The notes beneath the pieces are model-generated. The model was given only the letters and a program-made list of their open reading frames with translations, searched no databases and had not been told where the DNA came from. Below, one piece after another: positions 24,301-36,000 of a DNA stretch of 64,000 nt. Every line of letters begins with the position of its first letter. Position 1 is the first letter of the stretch. The DNA comes from Oscheius onirici (taxonomy: Eukaryota; Nematoda; Chromadorea; Rhabditida; Rhabditidae). The stretch lies in contig OW051470.1 in assembly GCA_932521025.1 (NCBI GenBank), forward strand, positions 3,272,501 to 3,336,500. Reading direction: 5' to 3'. A program made the translations under genes and the position numbers.

Positions 24301-26454
24301 TTAACGCGTCGTGACGATCAGCAATGATAAAGGAAGGGCTACTCTGAAGATCTTTGCTTTTAACGGCAGTTTATTTGGTTTTTTGAGAAGACAGTTAAGA
24401 GGCAGAAGGAGCCTTGTTTTCGGGTCAGAATCCGACCGGTTATTGAATTTCGGCTATTCAGGTTCGAACAAGGTTAGGGAAGATTCTTCAAGTTACGCAA
24501 AGGCAAAACAGCTCGACAGACAAGGTTCTCTTTATTATGACTTCTCTTCCCGTTCCTTCCAAAATGACTCGCAAAGTAGGTCAGACTCTTGAGAATCACC
24601 GAGAGAGTCTCCTTTAAAAAAGGGTCTTCACATTATGTTCTGTCACGTGAGATGGGAAAATTATGCACGAAAAAAGAGGCGAGACTAAATTTTGGACTCA
24701 CGTTCGTAATGACGACAATGACGAGTAGATTACCGACGACGGACAGAAGGAAAATGGTCAAGAAGACGGCGACCACAATGTAGTTTTCTGTCGTCTCGTG
24801 AAAGTGACATATCGATGTGGTCACTTCGGGCAGTGAAGCACTGAAACTATTTTTTAGTTTGAATCATTTTCCGAGTCTTGTTTATCCCAGACCCTGTCAA
24901 AACAATAGACTTTTGTTCAGTAGTTCGGACTACTCTTAATCGCCGTCTTCCGGGTACCTCTCTCTGATTTCAATTCCAGTAGTACTCAACTAGACTATCT
25001 GCACATTAATAATCAGGATATTCGTCCAGGAGGAAGTTTAGTTTTTGATTTTCCAACTTAAGGCCACTTAAGTTGACGCAACGTCTTCCCCGAATCCGGG
25101 ACACACTGAATTGAACATATTAAGACCAAAAGAAGAAGAGACTCTTTTCTAATTCAATGGGCAAGTGAAATAGGTCGCAATCTCTTTTATTTTCTCGTGA
25201 TCTCTAGGTACAAACGTCGTCTATTGCCTATGTCAACCTGATAGAACTTACAGAAAACTCTAGAGGGTCAGATACTAGCATGAAGGATGGTATTAAGTTA
25301 TTTACAGACCCAGCTAACCTTCAGAAAACTACTTGGCGAAAAAGACGAAAATTATCTAAAATCCAACGCTATGTGTTGATACAACGAAACCTTATAAAAG
25401 CCAGGCAGCTTGAAGAAGAAGTCGTAAGAATTACCTCATCGGAGCACCGTCCATAAAGTGAAAGACGACAATGCAAGAGTTTGTGCTCTTCTAGAACCAA
25501 AAAAAAAAATCGAAGAGTAGACAACGAGTCAGAAAGGGAGAAGGGCGGAGTCCGGGTTCGGTCGGTCTCCGTGGAAGGGAGCTCCGACCAGAAACGGAGA
25601 GAGGGCGTGTCAACTGAGAACAACGATCCAAAAGGGAACAACACAAAAATAACTGTTTTTGAAAAGATTCTCAAAAAAGAAAGGTGTTTACAAATCCGAA
25701 CTAAGATTTCCTGATGGGCTCTGTTGTTCACAGATCAGACACTAACGGAATCTTACGCGACTCTCTTTTGCTATAGGGAATCCTTTTGGGGGAATTTCTT
25801 TTGATGATGTCTATACGCTGTTTACAACAGAGTCAAAAGTGATTTGTTTATACATGCAGTTCCAGCGAGCTCAAAATATCAGACCGATTCGTCTTCGTTT
25901 GGTAGAGTTCCCCAGAACATTGGTCTCGCGTCTTTGACAATGGATTAACTTTTTCTTAGCTAATTGATTCTAAATAAGTTCAAACAAGTTTCTGTGAGCA
26001 CTTGACTCATTGAATTTCATTCTGACAATGAGGCTCATCGTTTGTTGTCTAAACAGATGTGGCGTCAAACAACCACTGATCTTGTAGCATAAATCGACCT
26101 TTCTCTTCAATCGAATCCAAAGAAACCTCTAATTATCTAAAGAAGTTCCGAATCATATCCCAATTCGTGCTATTGTAAGAACGACTGATCATATGGGTGG
26201 GTGTTCTGTTGAATGTGTAGTTCCTTTTTTAGAGTTTGGCTTTAAAAAAAATTGCTAATTGGCTCTTGACAACTTGCTAATTGGCATAACAAACATTGTC
26301 AAAGACTTCTAGAGTGATGCTTTTGTCTTGTGTCTGTGACACAGGAGAGAAATGGTACTCACTTGTCGGCTTCGAGAATGTCTGCTATCAAACTGCCATT
26401 GGATAGTTCGAAGACGGTCTCGACGGTCGAATTTGCCACGAAGGATTCATTCAT
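21322..26454 (-). CDS. rhodopsin-family neuropeptide GPCR, cholecystokinin-receptor-like
   Basis: Eleven exons join in phase to 425 aa: 26363-26454, 24702-24840, 23369-23528, 22658-22757, 22473-22557, 22220-22294, 22049-22199, 21816-22008, 21609-21699, 21398-21568, 21322-21342. The N-terminus has N-glycosylation sites (NES, NST, NGS). Seen in order: TM1 with GNLLVI; TM2 NLYLMNLAVSDL; TM3 start WLFGNILCK with the disulphide cysteine; ERY in place of DRY, followed by FAICRPLHSRIWQT; TM4; a loop-2 cysteine (GITCTP); TM5; a long basic third loop; TM6 FFCCWTPSYIWW; TM7 NPITY. The stretch after ERY is strongly reminiscent of CCK/gastrin receptors. C. elegans has ckr-1 and ckr-2, but orthology was not settled. 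It probably binds a peptide at the neuronal surface and signals through G proteins. Introns 1 to 3 are long (1.5, 1.2 and 0.6 kb). Confidence 0.9.
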
Positions 26455-29400
26455 GTCTGGAAGAGAGAAGATGGGGGAGTAAAGAGGTCAAAAGAGAGGC
26501 AACATGAGAAGTTCGTCGGGTGTGGGTGTTAGTCATCTTTCACACGGCGGTTTTTAACTCAACAGTTGTTCTTTCATTGGATTAGAATGAATTGGAAGAG
26601 TGTCAAAGAGGACGAAAGACCACTTCGGGATTGAAACAATGAGAAATGGGACAATGGAGAGGGTCAAGCAAACTGAATTTGTTCTCAAAAAGAACTTGGT
26701 TGATTGACGAATAAAACGGAGAAATACAATTCAAATTTCGACACACTTACCACTGAAAATCCATATTTTTTCAAGGAGCAGCTGCAAATAGCGGTGGATC
26801 ATGTCAGTTATAAAGACCAGCTGACGGACCCCGGATGCTATTCTTCAGTCGCTGGTGGCATTTCAAGACGACAGGTGATTTCAGATCTCTTTCGGATTCG
26901 ATGAAGCAGAGAGTAATCCAGAGAGGAAGTTCTGATCCTATCGCCAAGAGCAGGAAATTAGGAGGAAGGTACGAGTCAAAGCTATCGGTCAGAAGAAAGA
27001 AGGAAGTTTTTGTGTTGTGGCTGCTAAAAAACCTGTTGGAAGACAACGATGGAAGGAACAGTCTTTGTTTAGATGGATGAACTGGCGGTAGGAACTGGGA
27101 TCAAACGGGAATAAATGGCAGTTCAAAGCAGATGCAACTTGTAAGCTATAAAGACGAGAGGAGGGAGATATCTTGCTGATCGGACTCGCAAAACAGCAAT
27201 AATTCATCAATATCGAGAGAGAGAGAGAGGCAGCCAACAACTGACTCTTTGATGGGATCTCGAGACAACGAAAAATCGGTGGCCCTTCTCTGATATATTA
27301 CGTGGAGGATTTCGACCCTTTCCAGACGCCTAGAGCTTCCGTCCAATAAACCATAAAAGGACAACAATGCGGAAGGCTCACAATGGAGGGATACATGTGA
27401 CGATCTCTTTCAATATTCTGGACGTGAATAGAACAGAGAGCAAAAAAGATATGAGTCAAGAAAGGAAAAACTCCTTTGTCAGGAAGAGAGTACACCTCTT
27501 AAAATTGTCTCTGACGTCATCTTCTCTTTCTCCCTTTTGCTACAAAGTACGGGCAAGAGTCGTCTCGAATAGGGACATATCAGTTGTCATTCTGGATGGG
27601 AATGCCCGGAAGTCAAAAAGACAAAATGGTGAGAATTGCTTGAAATGAGAAAAGAAACAAGTATAGAGATTCCCTACTAAAAGTCCTTGCTTTGACTCCT
27701 AGCCTTGTCAGGAAAGAAGTCTTGATCAACAGGAACTCTCTGTAAGCTAATGATTGTATCCACTCCTCTAGGCCTATTCTCAGACAGATTTCATAAGATC
27801 ATGCCCTCCCCAATGACCCCATTAGGCTTAAATCAAAAGTTATGACTTCCGCATATTCCATCTGGGCTGAAGAACGGGTGAAAATTTGCGTCTCGCGCCG
27901 ACCCAAATCCTAGCAGTTTGTCATTTTGATGAGACTAAGAAGAGTCTTGTCTAGAGGGAACACTTGGTCCCTGTTTTGGTATACTTTTGACTGATGACAA
28001 CGAACGGTTCTTTGCAGCCACTCGAGGGAATTTCCGATTTGTCAGAAGTGTTTACAGCTGGTTTTGGAACAACTTAAGACTTTTTACTTTAAGATCTTTT
28101 AGAGAGTCAATAAACTCGGCCGAGCTGTCAGACTCTTCCGCCCTCTGACGGAGTAATGTCGCCAGACAACGTCAACCTAGGGTTGAAAGTTCTTCGAGAA
28201 TGAGGGATGATTGGATAGAACATATAGGGTAGAAATTAACAGAAAGAAAGAACCAGGAGGAAAAGATTCGAATGGTAGTTGCGCAAATTGCTTTTTCCTA
28301 CCCATCTCACAAATTGCAATTATCTCTCTGCCAGCAGAGGTGACGATGATTGCCCCCTACGGTAATCAAAACACAAGATTAATGTCGATGACAAGCAATT
28401 TCCGTCGGGACAGAACAAGAGCGAGCGCCGAGTCAAAGAACCGTGGGAAGAGGGGCAGTAATCCGCAATTTACATAAGGTCGTCTGTGGACAAGAGTCGT
28501 TCCGATGATGACAATAATCACCTTGTCAATGAAATAGAGGAGGCTGGTCATGGTCTTCCTTCCGGATTAAAAAAACAGCAACATTTTGACACAATTTTAG
28601 GAGGTTCTGATTGCTACAAGGAGAGACAAAACTGATTGATTCCGCGTGAGCAGACCCCTTTCTTGGAACAACTATCAGTCGGTCTTAGACTTCTAAACAA
28701 CCTCAACAAGTCTCTCGCCATTTGCAGCATATGAAGTCAAGGATCATATTTCGTGCGCCAGAATTAGACTCGAGAGACCCGTTCAAAATACGAATAATCC
28801 GGCTCCAAATGAGTCGAGAGGAGTGACTTTTGACGCAGTCCTCAAGGTCGAGACCGCTATCGAGTTACATGCTCTCAATTCGAGTCAAAAAGAAATGTTG
28901 AAGACTGCTAGTCAACGCGGGTTAAGTCATAGCCCGAGGGCTCACGAAATCCCTTTGAAAATCTCGGGGGAAACATCTGTCGTCGAGGCTTTCTGGATGG
29001 CCTGTCAACTACCGTATTAGATGGAAGGGGTCCTCTTTGCAACACAAGTAATCAGATTTTGAGGGAAGCGCAGCAGATTACCTTGTTTTCTTTTGAGGAT
29101 TCGCACAATTTCCCGGTCCAGAGGCTCTGATTGGGGGGTCTCTTCTTCTCAGTTCGTCTTCTTTGATTCAAAGGGGAAAGATAGACCACAGGAACTGATC
29201 GAATGGTCTGAAACAGACAGAGTCTAAATAAGGAGTTCCAAGAGCAAAGAGCATTCACTACTGCTAAATGATTCGTACTTACGTGTCCCTTCGATAGCGT
29301 GACTCTTCTGCTCGAAGAGGTGCTCTCAGATTGAAAACATGGATACTCACGAGCTAATTGGCCTCCTTCAGAGTAAGACTGCCTCGTCAAGGAAGTATTC

Positions 29401-30677
29401 TCTATCTACCCTGATCGAATAACTGTCAGAAAAGAGTGACGAGAGACTAAATAATCGCTACAAATTGAGTTGAAGCGGCTGAGAATCGTGTTTAGAAACA
29501 CACGCGCAGAAACAAAGCCTTTTCGCTACTCTTGAGGACTAAATAAGCTCTTCAATTATGTCATCTTTTGTCTCAAACACTCATGGTCGAGACAGGCAAA
29601 ATCTAAAGATGGCAGTTCGTTTGCCGGAACGTTCTCGAGGGACTTGACTTCTTAGGGGAAGAGAGGACAAAAAATAGCCGGAAACAAGGAATTTGGGGAA
29701 ACGAGGACGGAATTGGCGCCGATTCACTAGAGTAGAGAAAGGCGAAGATCGCCATGTGAGAGGAAGGAAGAATACGGAAGCAGTAGGGAAGAAACTTGAG
29801 ACGAAAAGTTGCTCGATTAGAAAAAGAACGTTCTCTTTGGGAAGTCGAGATGTGTTCCAAATGTCTTCAGTTTCAAACGTCAGATTTCGAACGAGAAGAT
29901 AGAATAACAAACCGGGAGAATGACAAGTCTCATTGGAGGAGAAGAAAACAACTCATTTTGAAAGCCGAGTCAATTGAAACGCTACAGGAAGGTGATACTG
30001 TTTGTACCAGAGGAACCATTAGAGAGAGTCAAGATCAGGAAGAACTCCTTCCAAAGATTGCACCCTGCGGCCTCTGGAATAACAGCCAATCATCCATTGC
30101 ATCCTGGTCCTTTTGGAACATCGAGGACAATCCCATATATATTCTGTGAAAGATTCTGCAACGTCAGCTGGATAGGTCACCGGGGAGTTTCCGTGGCAGA
30201 AGACTTTCGAGGAAAAAGAGCTCAATTGAAAGAATCTCCGCGTGAGAAGAAAACACGCTGTTGTATCAAAGACGAGAGTGTTTACATTTGGCTTAATGGC
30301 AGAATGGGAAGATCCTTACAAACTCTGTGCTCCGATTGAGGAAAAAAGAGACACGAGAAGAGGCAAGGGAAACGAAATTCTGTCGGAGCTGCTCTTGATT
30401 GCGATCTCTCGTCAAGTGATTCGGGAGTAATGACACCGACACGTCTTCTTTCCAACCTTATAATTAGATCGTCTTGAACAAGTTCTGTATCTGACAATAG
30501 TTTACTTGAGAGTATCATACAATCAGTACTTTCGTCATGGTAGATCTCCTGAGGAGGTAGAGAAAGAGACGACGCTGATACCGACAAAACGAGAAAACAA
30601 GAGACACTTCAGGACACAAGAGCAGGAAAATAGGAAAGAAACGTACGTTGGCACAGTTTTATTTGTCGTATTGGTCC
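26455..30677. other. about 4.2 kb without a recognisable gene
   Basis: Upstream of the GPCR and downstream of a small secreted-protein gene. Short frames in 29.6-30.4 kb look like chance. No RNA gene or repeat family was recognised. Confidence 0.45.
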
Positions 30678-30878
30678 TTACGGCGGGGCGTTGGTGACTC
30701 CGAAACTGCTGGGAGCAGTTCCTCCGGTACCGGTAGCTGATGTCTTGTCACCGTCCACAGAAGCTGCTGGGGCAGATGGAGCAGCTGGCGGAGCCGGGTT
30801 CTTCTTTCCTCCACAGTTGACGATGGTCGGGTAGACGGAGACGAGGAAGACGGTCAACTGCAGGAGAAGCAGCCACAT
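30678..30878 (-). CDS. small secreted Pro/Ala/Ser/Thr-rich protein (66 aa)
   Basis: A single exon. A strong signal peptide (MWLLLLQLTVFLVSVYPTIVNC) is followed by CGGKKNPAPPAAPSAP and a low-complexity Ala/Pro/Gly/Thr tail ending VTNAPP. A minus-strand AATAAA lies about 15 nt after the stop. It is divergently arranged with the secreted-protein gene at 30982, the two ATGs being only about 100 bp apart. That gene has a similar CGKKTPA just behind its signal peptide, so the pair may share ancestry or at least a promoter. No known family was recognised. Possible roles include a secreted structural or immune peptide, which is speculation. Confidence 0.65.
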   Translation of the reverse strand: MWLLLLQLTVFLVSVYPTIVNCGGKKNPAPPAAPSAPAASVDGDKTSATGTGGTAPSSFGVTNAPP

Positions 30879-30981
30879 TCTTCGGAGCGACTGGAAGACT
30901 ATGACTTCTACCAGAGTGACAGGATTTTAGAGTTGTCTTGTCAAGACATGTTCTGTAGACTTTTGGGTAGATTCAGCGAAG

Positions 30982-31515
30982 ATGGTTCCCCTCGTGCTGA
31001 CGGCTGTTCTACTGCTTGTCTCGACTCTACTCTTCTGTGGCAAGAAGACGCCTGCAGCAGTTGTCGCGTCCAGCACCTCGGAAACTCGGAACGAGCTGCC
31101 AGCCAATTGGTCTGTTAAGACGGCAAAGACTCCCGGAAGAGAAGAGCCGCCGAAGGATCAGGAGAGGAAGGAGGAGAAGACGGACTGCACTCTGGACAAG
31201 CTGTCGGCAGTCGAGAAACTTCTGAACCCGGGAGAGGGTCCGCTGGACGAGGAATACATCCAGACAGTGCTGCTTTTGGCCATCAAGACGGAATCGTACA
31301 TGTGGGCCATCAAAAAGCGATTGTCAGCGGACGAGAACTCGTGGAAAGAACTGAGCAAGAAGATCGAGAAGCTCAAAGCCGAAGGATTCTGTGTGAAGGC
31401 GGGCAGCGAAGAAGCCAAACGACTGAGGAAGCAAGGAGAAGGAGGACACAACTTGCTCGCTGCCACAATGGCCAAGAACAAGGCTGCCAGTCGAATCGCC
31501 AACAAGGAACAGTAA
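30982..31515 (+). CDS. secreted Lys/Glu-rich protein (177 aa), intact copy
   Basis: A single open frame with an N-terminal signal peptide (MVPLVLTAVLLLVSTLLFCG), then KKTPAAVVASSTSETRNE and a highly charged mature region with two further cysteines (TDCTLDKL and GFCVKAG). The middle is predicted helical (PLDEEYIQTVLLLAIKTESY) and the basic C-terminus ends KAASRIANKEQ. The ATG follows ATTCAG, a possible trans-splice acceptor. AATAAA lies 16 nt after the stop. I do not recognise the family. Codons 37 to the end are duplicated in inverted orientation at 2726-3149. It shares its strand with the Gly/Tyr-rich gene 120 bp downstream, which has its own TATA-like box. Confidence 0.78.
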   Translation: MVPLVLTAVLLLVSTLLFCGKKTPAAVVASSTSETRNELPANWSVKTAKTPGREEPPKDQERKEEKTDCTLDKLSAVEKLLNPGEGPLDEEYIQTVLLLAIKTESYMWAIKKRLSADENSWKELSKKIEKLKAEGFCVKAGSEEAKRLRKQGEGGHNLLAATMAKNKAASRIANKEQ

Positions 31516-31530
31516 GTCAGCTAACCAGTC

Positions 31531-31536
31531 AATAAA
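31531..31536 (+). terminator. poly(A) signal of Lys/Glu-rich secreted gene
   Basis: AATAAA 16 nt after the TAA stop; conserved in the left arm. Confidence 0.6.
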
Positions 31537-31598
31537 CATTTGCATTGCTTCCTTCTTTTCCCGATCGTACAGTATTGTTCCTCGTCCCACTTTCCGTC

Positions 31599-31605
31599 TA
31601 TAAAA
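31599..31605 (+). promoter_or_regulatory. TATA-like element of right Gly/Tyr-rich gene
   Basis: TATAAAA 30 nt before the ATG, in a spacer only 119 bp long between two genes. It suggests independent, strong transcription rather than an operon. Confidence 0.55.
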
Positions 31606-31634
31606 CCTCGTCCGGCTGACTCTTCCCCACCAAC

Positions 31635-32062
31635 ATGCAGTCCTTGGCTCTCCTCGTCTTCTTCCTCGGTCTAGCTGCCGCTGCTGACTATGCTCCGGCT
31701 CTTTCCAAGTACTCGGACAACCACTATTCTCCTTCCTTCTTCAACAATCACTACGGAGGAAGCTATCCGGGCTCCTACGGCTCATACGGAGCACCCCAGT
31801 ATGGAGGTCATTATGGAGCTCCTAACCACTACGCTCCCGCCTATGGATACGGTAAGTATGACCGGGAGTTGACAGCTGCTTCTTTCAGGACACAATGGTT
31901 ACAACGGGTTCAACGGTTTCTACGGACAGCCCAACTTTTTCGGGGGATATCCTTTCAACTACGGAGGACATTACGGAGCAAAGCCTCTGGCCTACGGATA
32001 TGGTAGTTTACAGTCTAAGAGTTTCGACAAAAAAAAACTATTTAGGAGGATACGGTTATTGA
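31635..32062 (+). CDS. Gly/Tyr-rich small secreted protein, right copy
   Basis: Three exons (31635-31851, 31889-32002, 32046-32062) encode 115 aa. The signal peptide is the same as in the left copy, followed by Tyr/Gly/His/Asn-rich repeats (SYGSYGAPQYGGHYGAP, GHNGYNGFNGFYGQ, NYGGHYGAK) and the end YGYGGYGY. Introns are 37 and 43 nt. The copy has one GFN unit and one GHYG unit more than the left copy, showing that repeat number changes while frame is kept. AATAAA at 32095 ends the transcript. Function unknown; secreted structural or defence peptide are both plausible. Confidence 0.82.
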
Positions 32063-32106
32063 TCCTAGCTGTCTGTTCATTTGTATTGGTTGTGAATAAA
32101 CATTTT

Positions 32107-33011
32107 GTTTTCGTGAAGTGTATCTACAAGAAAGAGACTTGATTCTTTCGGTCTATTTGTAAGATTATTTCAGTTTTCTGAAACAAGTTTCCAAATAAAG
32201 AAATAGCAAAAAAGGAAGACTTTGGCTGTATTAATGTTCTCACACAGGTTGATCACTTCTCATTGATGTCAGCCGAAAGACAGTCGAGTCCGAAAAACTA
32301 TGTATAAGAGTGGAAGCAGAAATTTAAAAAAAAAGACCAACCATCTTGTTCTATTCATCGCCTCTTCCCATCCCCTGGGAAAATCTATCTCTGAGAAAAA
32401 AAGAGGGCAATCGTCAATAGTCGGTAAATGAACATTTGCATGGTTTTCCTCTGGTGTCATTCTCCAGTTTCACACCTAAAGAACCTACTGATGAAGAGCA
32501 TGTATACCTCAATTCCCCTTTTATTATCGCTCCACATTGACGACCAGTTTGTGCTTATGTACTTCTCATTCAGTTCTCGAGGAAAACATCCTTGCACTGG
32601 ACCATATCCCTGCTTTTCACGACTCTGCATTCTGGAAATCTTTGTTCGGAAAACTAAACTACCCATTTTGTCCAGCCAGTTTACTTTCTTCTAATTTGCA
32701 ACTTCCCTCTTTGACAGATTGCAGGTTAGTTAAAGGACTGTCAAGTTTTATGGGTCCCGTAACGAAATTGCGTTTCCTCGAAAATGGGCTGGTTTCAATT
32801 TCCTTTTTTTTTTTGTTTTTTTTTCTCACTCTTCTCTACCAAGCGAAATAATCTTGTGGTGCAGTTTCTAGAGTAGGAGATAAAAAAAATACATCGAAAA
32901 AGCTGTCTAGAGTTGCAGAAAGGCCTGTTCTGTCTTTTTTTCACTCCCAGACGCGGCCATTTGCTACGTTTCCCTCAAACTGATGTTCCATAGTCCGTTT
33001 TTTTTTAGAAA
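32107..33011. other. intergenic, promoter side of helicase gene
   Basis: No gene seen. It ends in TTTTTTTTAG three bases before the helicase ATG, the expected trans-splice acceptor. Confidence 0.45.
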
Positions 33012-36000
33012 ATGAATGATCAAGTTCTCCTCACCGGAGACGATCCCTGTTTTCCATCATATTTTCGTCTTTATTGGGCCGAATTGAGCAAGACAATCAA
33101 TCCCCAAACCGACAAGGATCTCGTAAAAAAGCTGGCAAATATTCTCGGTTTGTTCAAGTATTTTCGTTTAGCATCCAAATTTAGAAGAAGACAGGAGAGA
33201 AAAATGGTACTCCTTTGCTTTTGACGTCTTGTGCGATCCCGAAAAAATTATCACGGAATTGACGGCAAAGGACAAGAATTTGGGTCTCAGAAATCCAACA
33301 AAGTAGGTTTTCTTCTTGTTTTCTTTCAAAACGACCGTTTTAGAGAAGAGGTGAAAGAGAAGCGGAAACAGATGACGACCCTTCTATACGAGAAGACGCT
33401 CTCGACATTCACGTACGACGTCATGTTCAATCCGAAAACTGTCGCCTATCTGGACAAATACAACGAGACAAGTCTGTTTTACGAATAACACTAGTATTTC
33501 CAAGTTTTCAAGATAATCGACCACTTTGGAGGGATACTCATCTCCATGGATATAAGAGAGACGACGTCGCGGTTCAGACCTTCTTCAAGCACTTCTTTCC
33601 AGAAGATAATCGGGATATGCTTGACAGGTATGTATTTTGGACGTCACTTTCAAGTTTCTCGTTTAAGCTTCACCATGTCCTTCATGAATTTCGACAAAAT
33701 CTGCGACCTAGATGCCAAACTTTTTGACAGAAGTATCTGTAGCGCTGACGGCCAGTTTTTATCATACTCTCACCTAACAAGCACATTTTTAGATAAACAT
33801 CTCGAGGATAAAGTTCGTCGTTTCTTCCGCGAGCTTCCCAAAACTAGCAAATTCGACAACTGCTGGTTTTACGACATGGTTCGTCAGCTTGTAAGTGGCG
33901 ATCACATGGCAGCTTTGAACGTTCTTCTCCCCGACTGGGATATCGTCTTGAGTTCGTTTTTTTTTCAATTTGTTATCACTTCCCAAATTTCAGGACAAAA
34001 GGCAGAGGAGGACCAAAATGTTCGCGATATCAGCAGAAACATTCATCTCGAAGAAGAAGTGGACCTGGACGATGTAGTCGAAATGCGACCTCAATCAGAC
34101 TTCCGCGGTCCACGGGACACGATTGACTACGACAACGAGCCCATGACTCAATTGACTCTCCGTGACTACCAAGAAGAACTGGTTGAACATGCTCGACGTG
34201 GAGAAAATACGATTGTCGTCGCTCCGACCGGTGCCGGTAAAACAGAAGTCTGTATCTACGTGGCCCGTGAGCATATTGACAGACGTGAAAGAGAGGGAAA
34301 AGCCTCCAGAGTCAGTTTTTGCCCGTTTTTTCAATAATATGATATTTAGATTGTCATGCTTGTGCCGAAGATTCCGCTGGTTGAGCAGCAAGAACAGCGA
34401 TTCCACAACTATCTGCGTCACAGAAGAATGGTTAGAGGACTTCATGGAGCCATGAATAAGACCGGCAAAGAGAAGCACGACGAATTCATGAAAGCCGATA
34501 TTATCGTCATGACGCCGGAAATTCTCTTCAATATGTTCCGATCAGGTCGAAAGGCCGACCATATCTACCTAGCCGATATCTCTCTTCTCATCTTTGACGA
34601 AATTCATCACTGTAACCAGAATCACGTCTACAACAGAATCATGCAGTACATTCACGACTACACAAATATCCCGGAAGAGCAGAAGCCGCAGGTGTGACTT
34701 GGTCATTTCTCGTTTTTATTCCAATTTTTAGATTCTCGGTCTGACAGCCACTCCATTACCAAAAAATCAGACTGAGGAAAGGAACGCCTTGGAGGAAATC
34801 TACAAACTGATGGCCAATGCCAACTGCTACACTTTGAGTACAGTTGTGAATAACATCGAAAGTCTGGAGAAAACTGTCGCAAAGCCGGACGAGGTTTTCT
34901 GCAAAGAGAATCGCCACGAGAAGAATGCGTACGAGGACAAACTACGAGGTGTTGTCGGAAAAATACAGAGGAAAATCGAAGCGGATCTCGACGCGCTGGT
35001 CAAAAAGGGCAAGACGAGTGGATTCTTCCTCACAGAGGTAAATTTTTCTACACCTTATCTCAATAATTGTTACATTTCAGCAAGAAGCCAGACTGCGGTA
35101 TGCTGGTTCTCCGGCCAAATTCACTGCTCAACTGAATGTGCTTCGTGACAAACTCAGCAAATTGACGAGTACTCTGGTAGACAAGACGAAGCTTCTGATT
35201 GCCATCGACTATCTCCTTGTTAGTTTTCTATTTAAATTTAGTAAAGACTCGTTTAAGGTCTGTTCAAGTGCGCTGGCCATTAACGAGCTCATGCCCTGCT
35301 ATTTTGCCAATGAATACCTCGAACAGCAGATGTCCGATACGCAAAAGATTCGCGGAAATAGCTATTCGAGGGAGTTCTACAATATCTATGAACGTGAGAT
35401 TCCGTCCCTTGAATATTTTAGAGCATAATTTTCAGAGGACCGAGACGATCTGGACAGGTGCTCAAATGACGTCAAGCCAACGGTGAATAACCCTGTTCCC
35501 GAAGCCAAGCCAATTGTTCTCAGTCTCCTGAGCCAGATTCGTACCAATTTCGCCGAAAAGCCTACTTCTCAATGTATTGTCTTCGTCCAGGAGAGATCCA
35601 TGGCCAAGAGATTGAAGCAATATCTCAACGACATCCGAGTTCTTGGCGCTCCGGACAAGGTGGAATATGTGACCAGTATCAGAGGAGGCGACGGCATGAC
35701 GAGTGATCAACAACGCTCCACTTTGGAAAAATTCCGTACCGGAGCCGTTCAAATCATCGTAGCCACCTCTGTTTTGGACGAGGGTATCGATGTCAGTGCC
35801 TGTAATCTCATTATCAAGTATAACACTAGTTCCAGTGCTGTGGCCAAGATTCAGAGAGCAGGTTACTTTTGATCAATGTCTTTTGCTATCTCAATCTAGG
35901 TCGTGTTCGAGCCCAAGGCGGAAAATCGATCTTCATTTGTCTCCACGATGGCGTGGCTGAAAGCGAATATCAAGCCATTTTGACTGGAAATATGATGAAG

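Larger units (their letters stand above)
31091..32106 (+). repeat. right arm of 1-kb inverted duplication
   Basis: The partner of 2162-3150. This arm begins inside the coding sequence of the Lys/Glu-rich protein, whose 5' end continues intact upstream. It is therefore likely to be the source copy. It ends just past the poly(A) signal of the Gly/Tyr-rich gene. Confidence 0.93.

Noticed and set aside
29581-30339. Overlapping plus and minus frames at 29.6-30.3 kb
   Set aside because: Mutually overlapping, no domain, no plausible start context.
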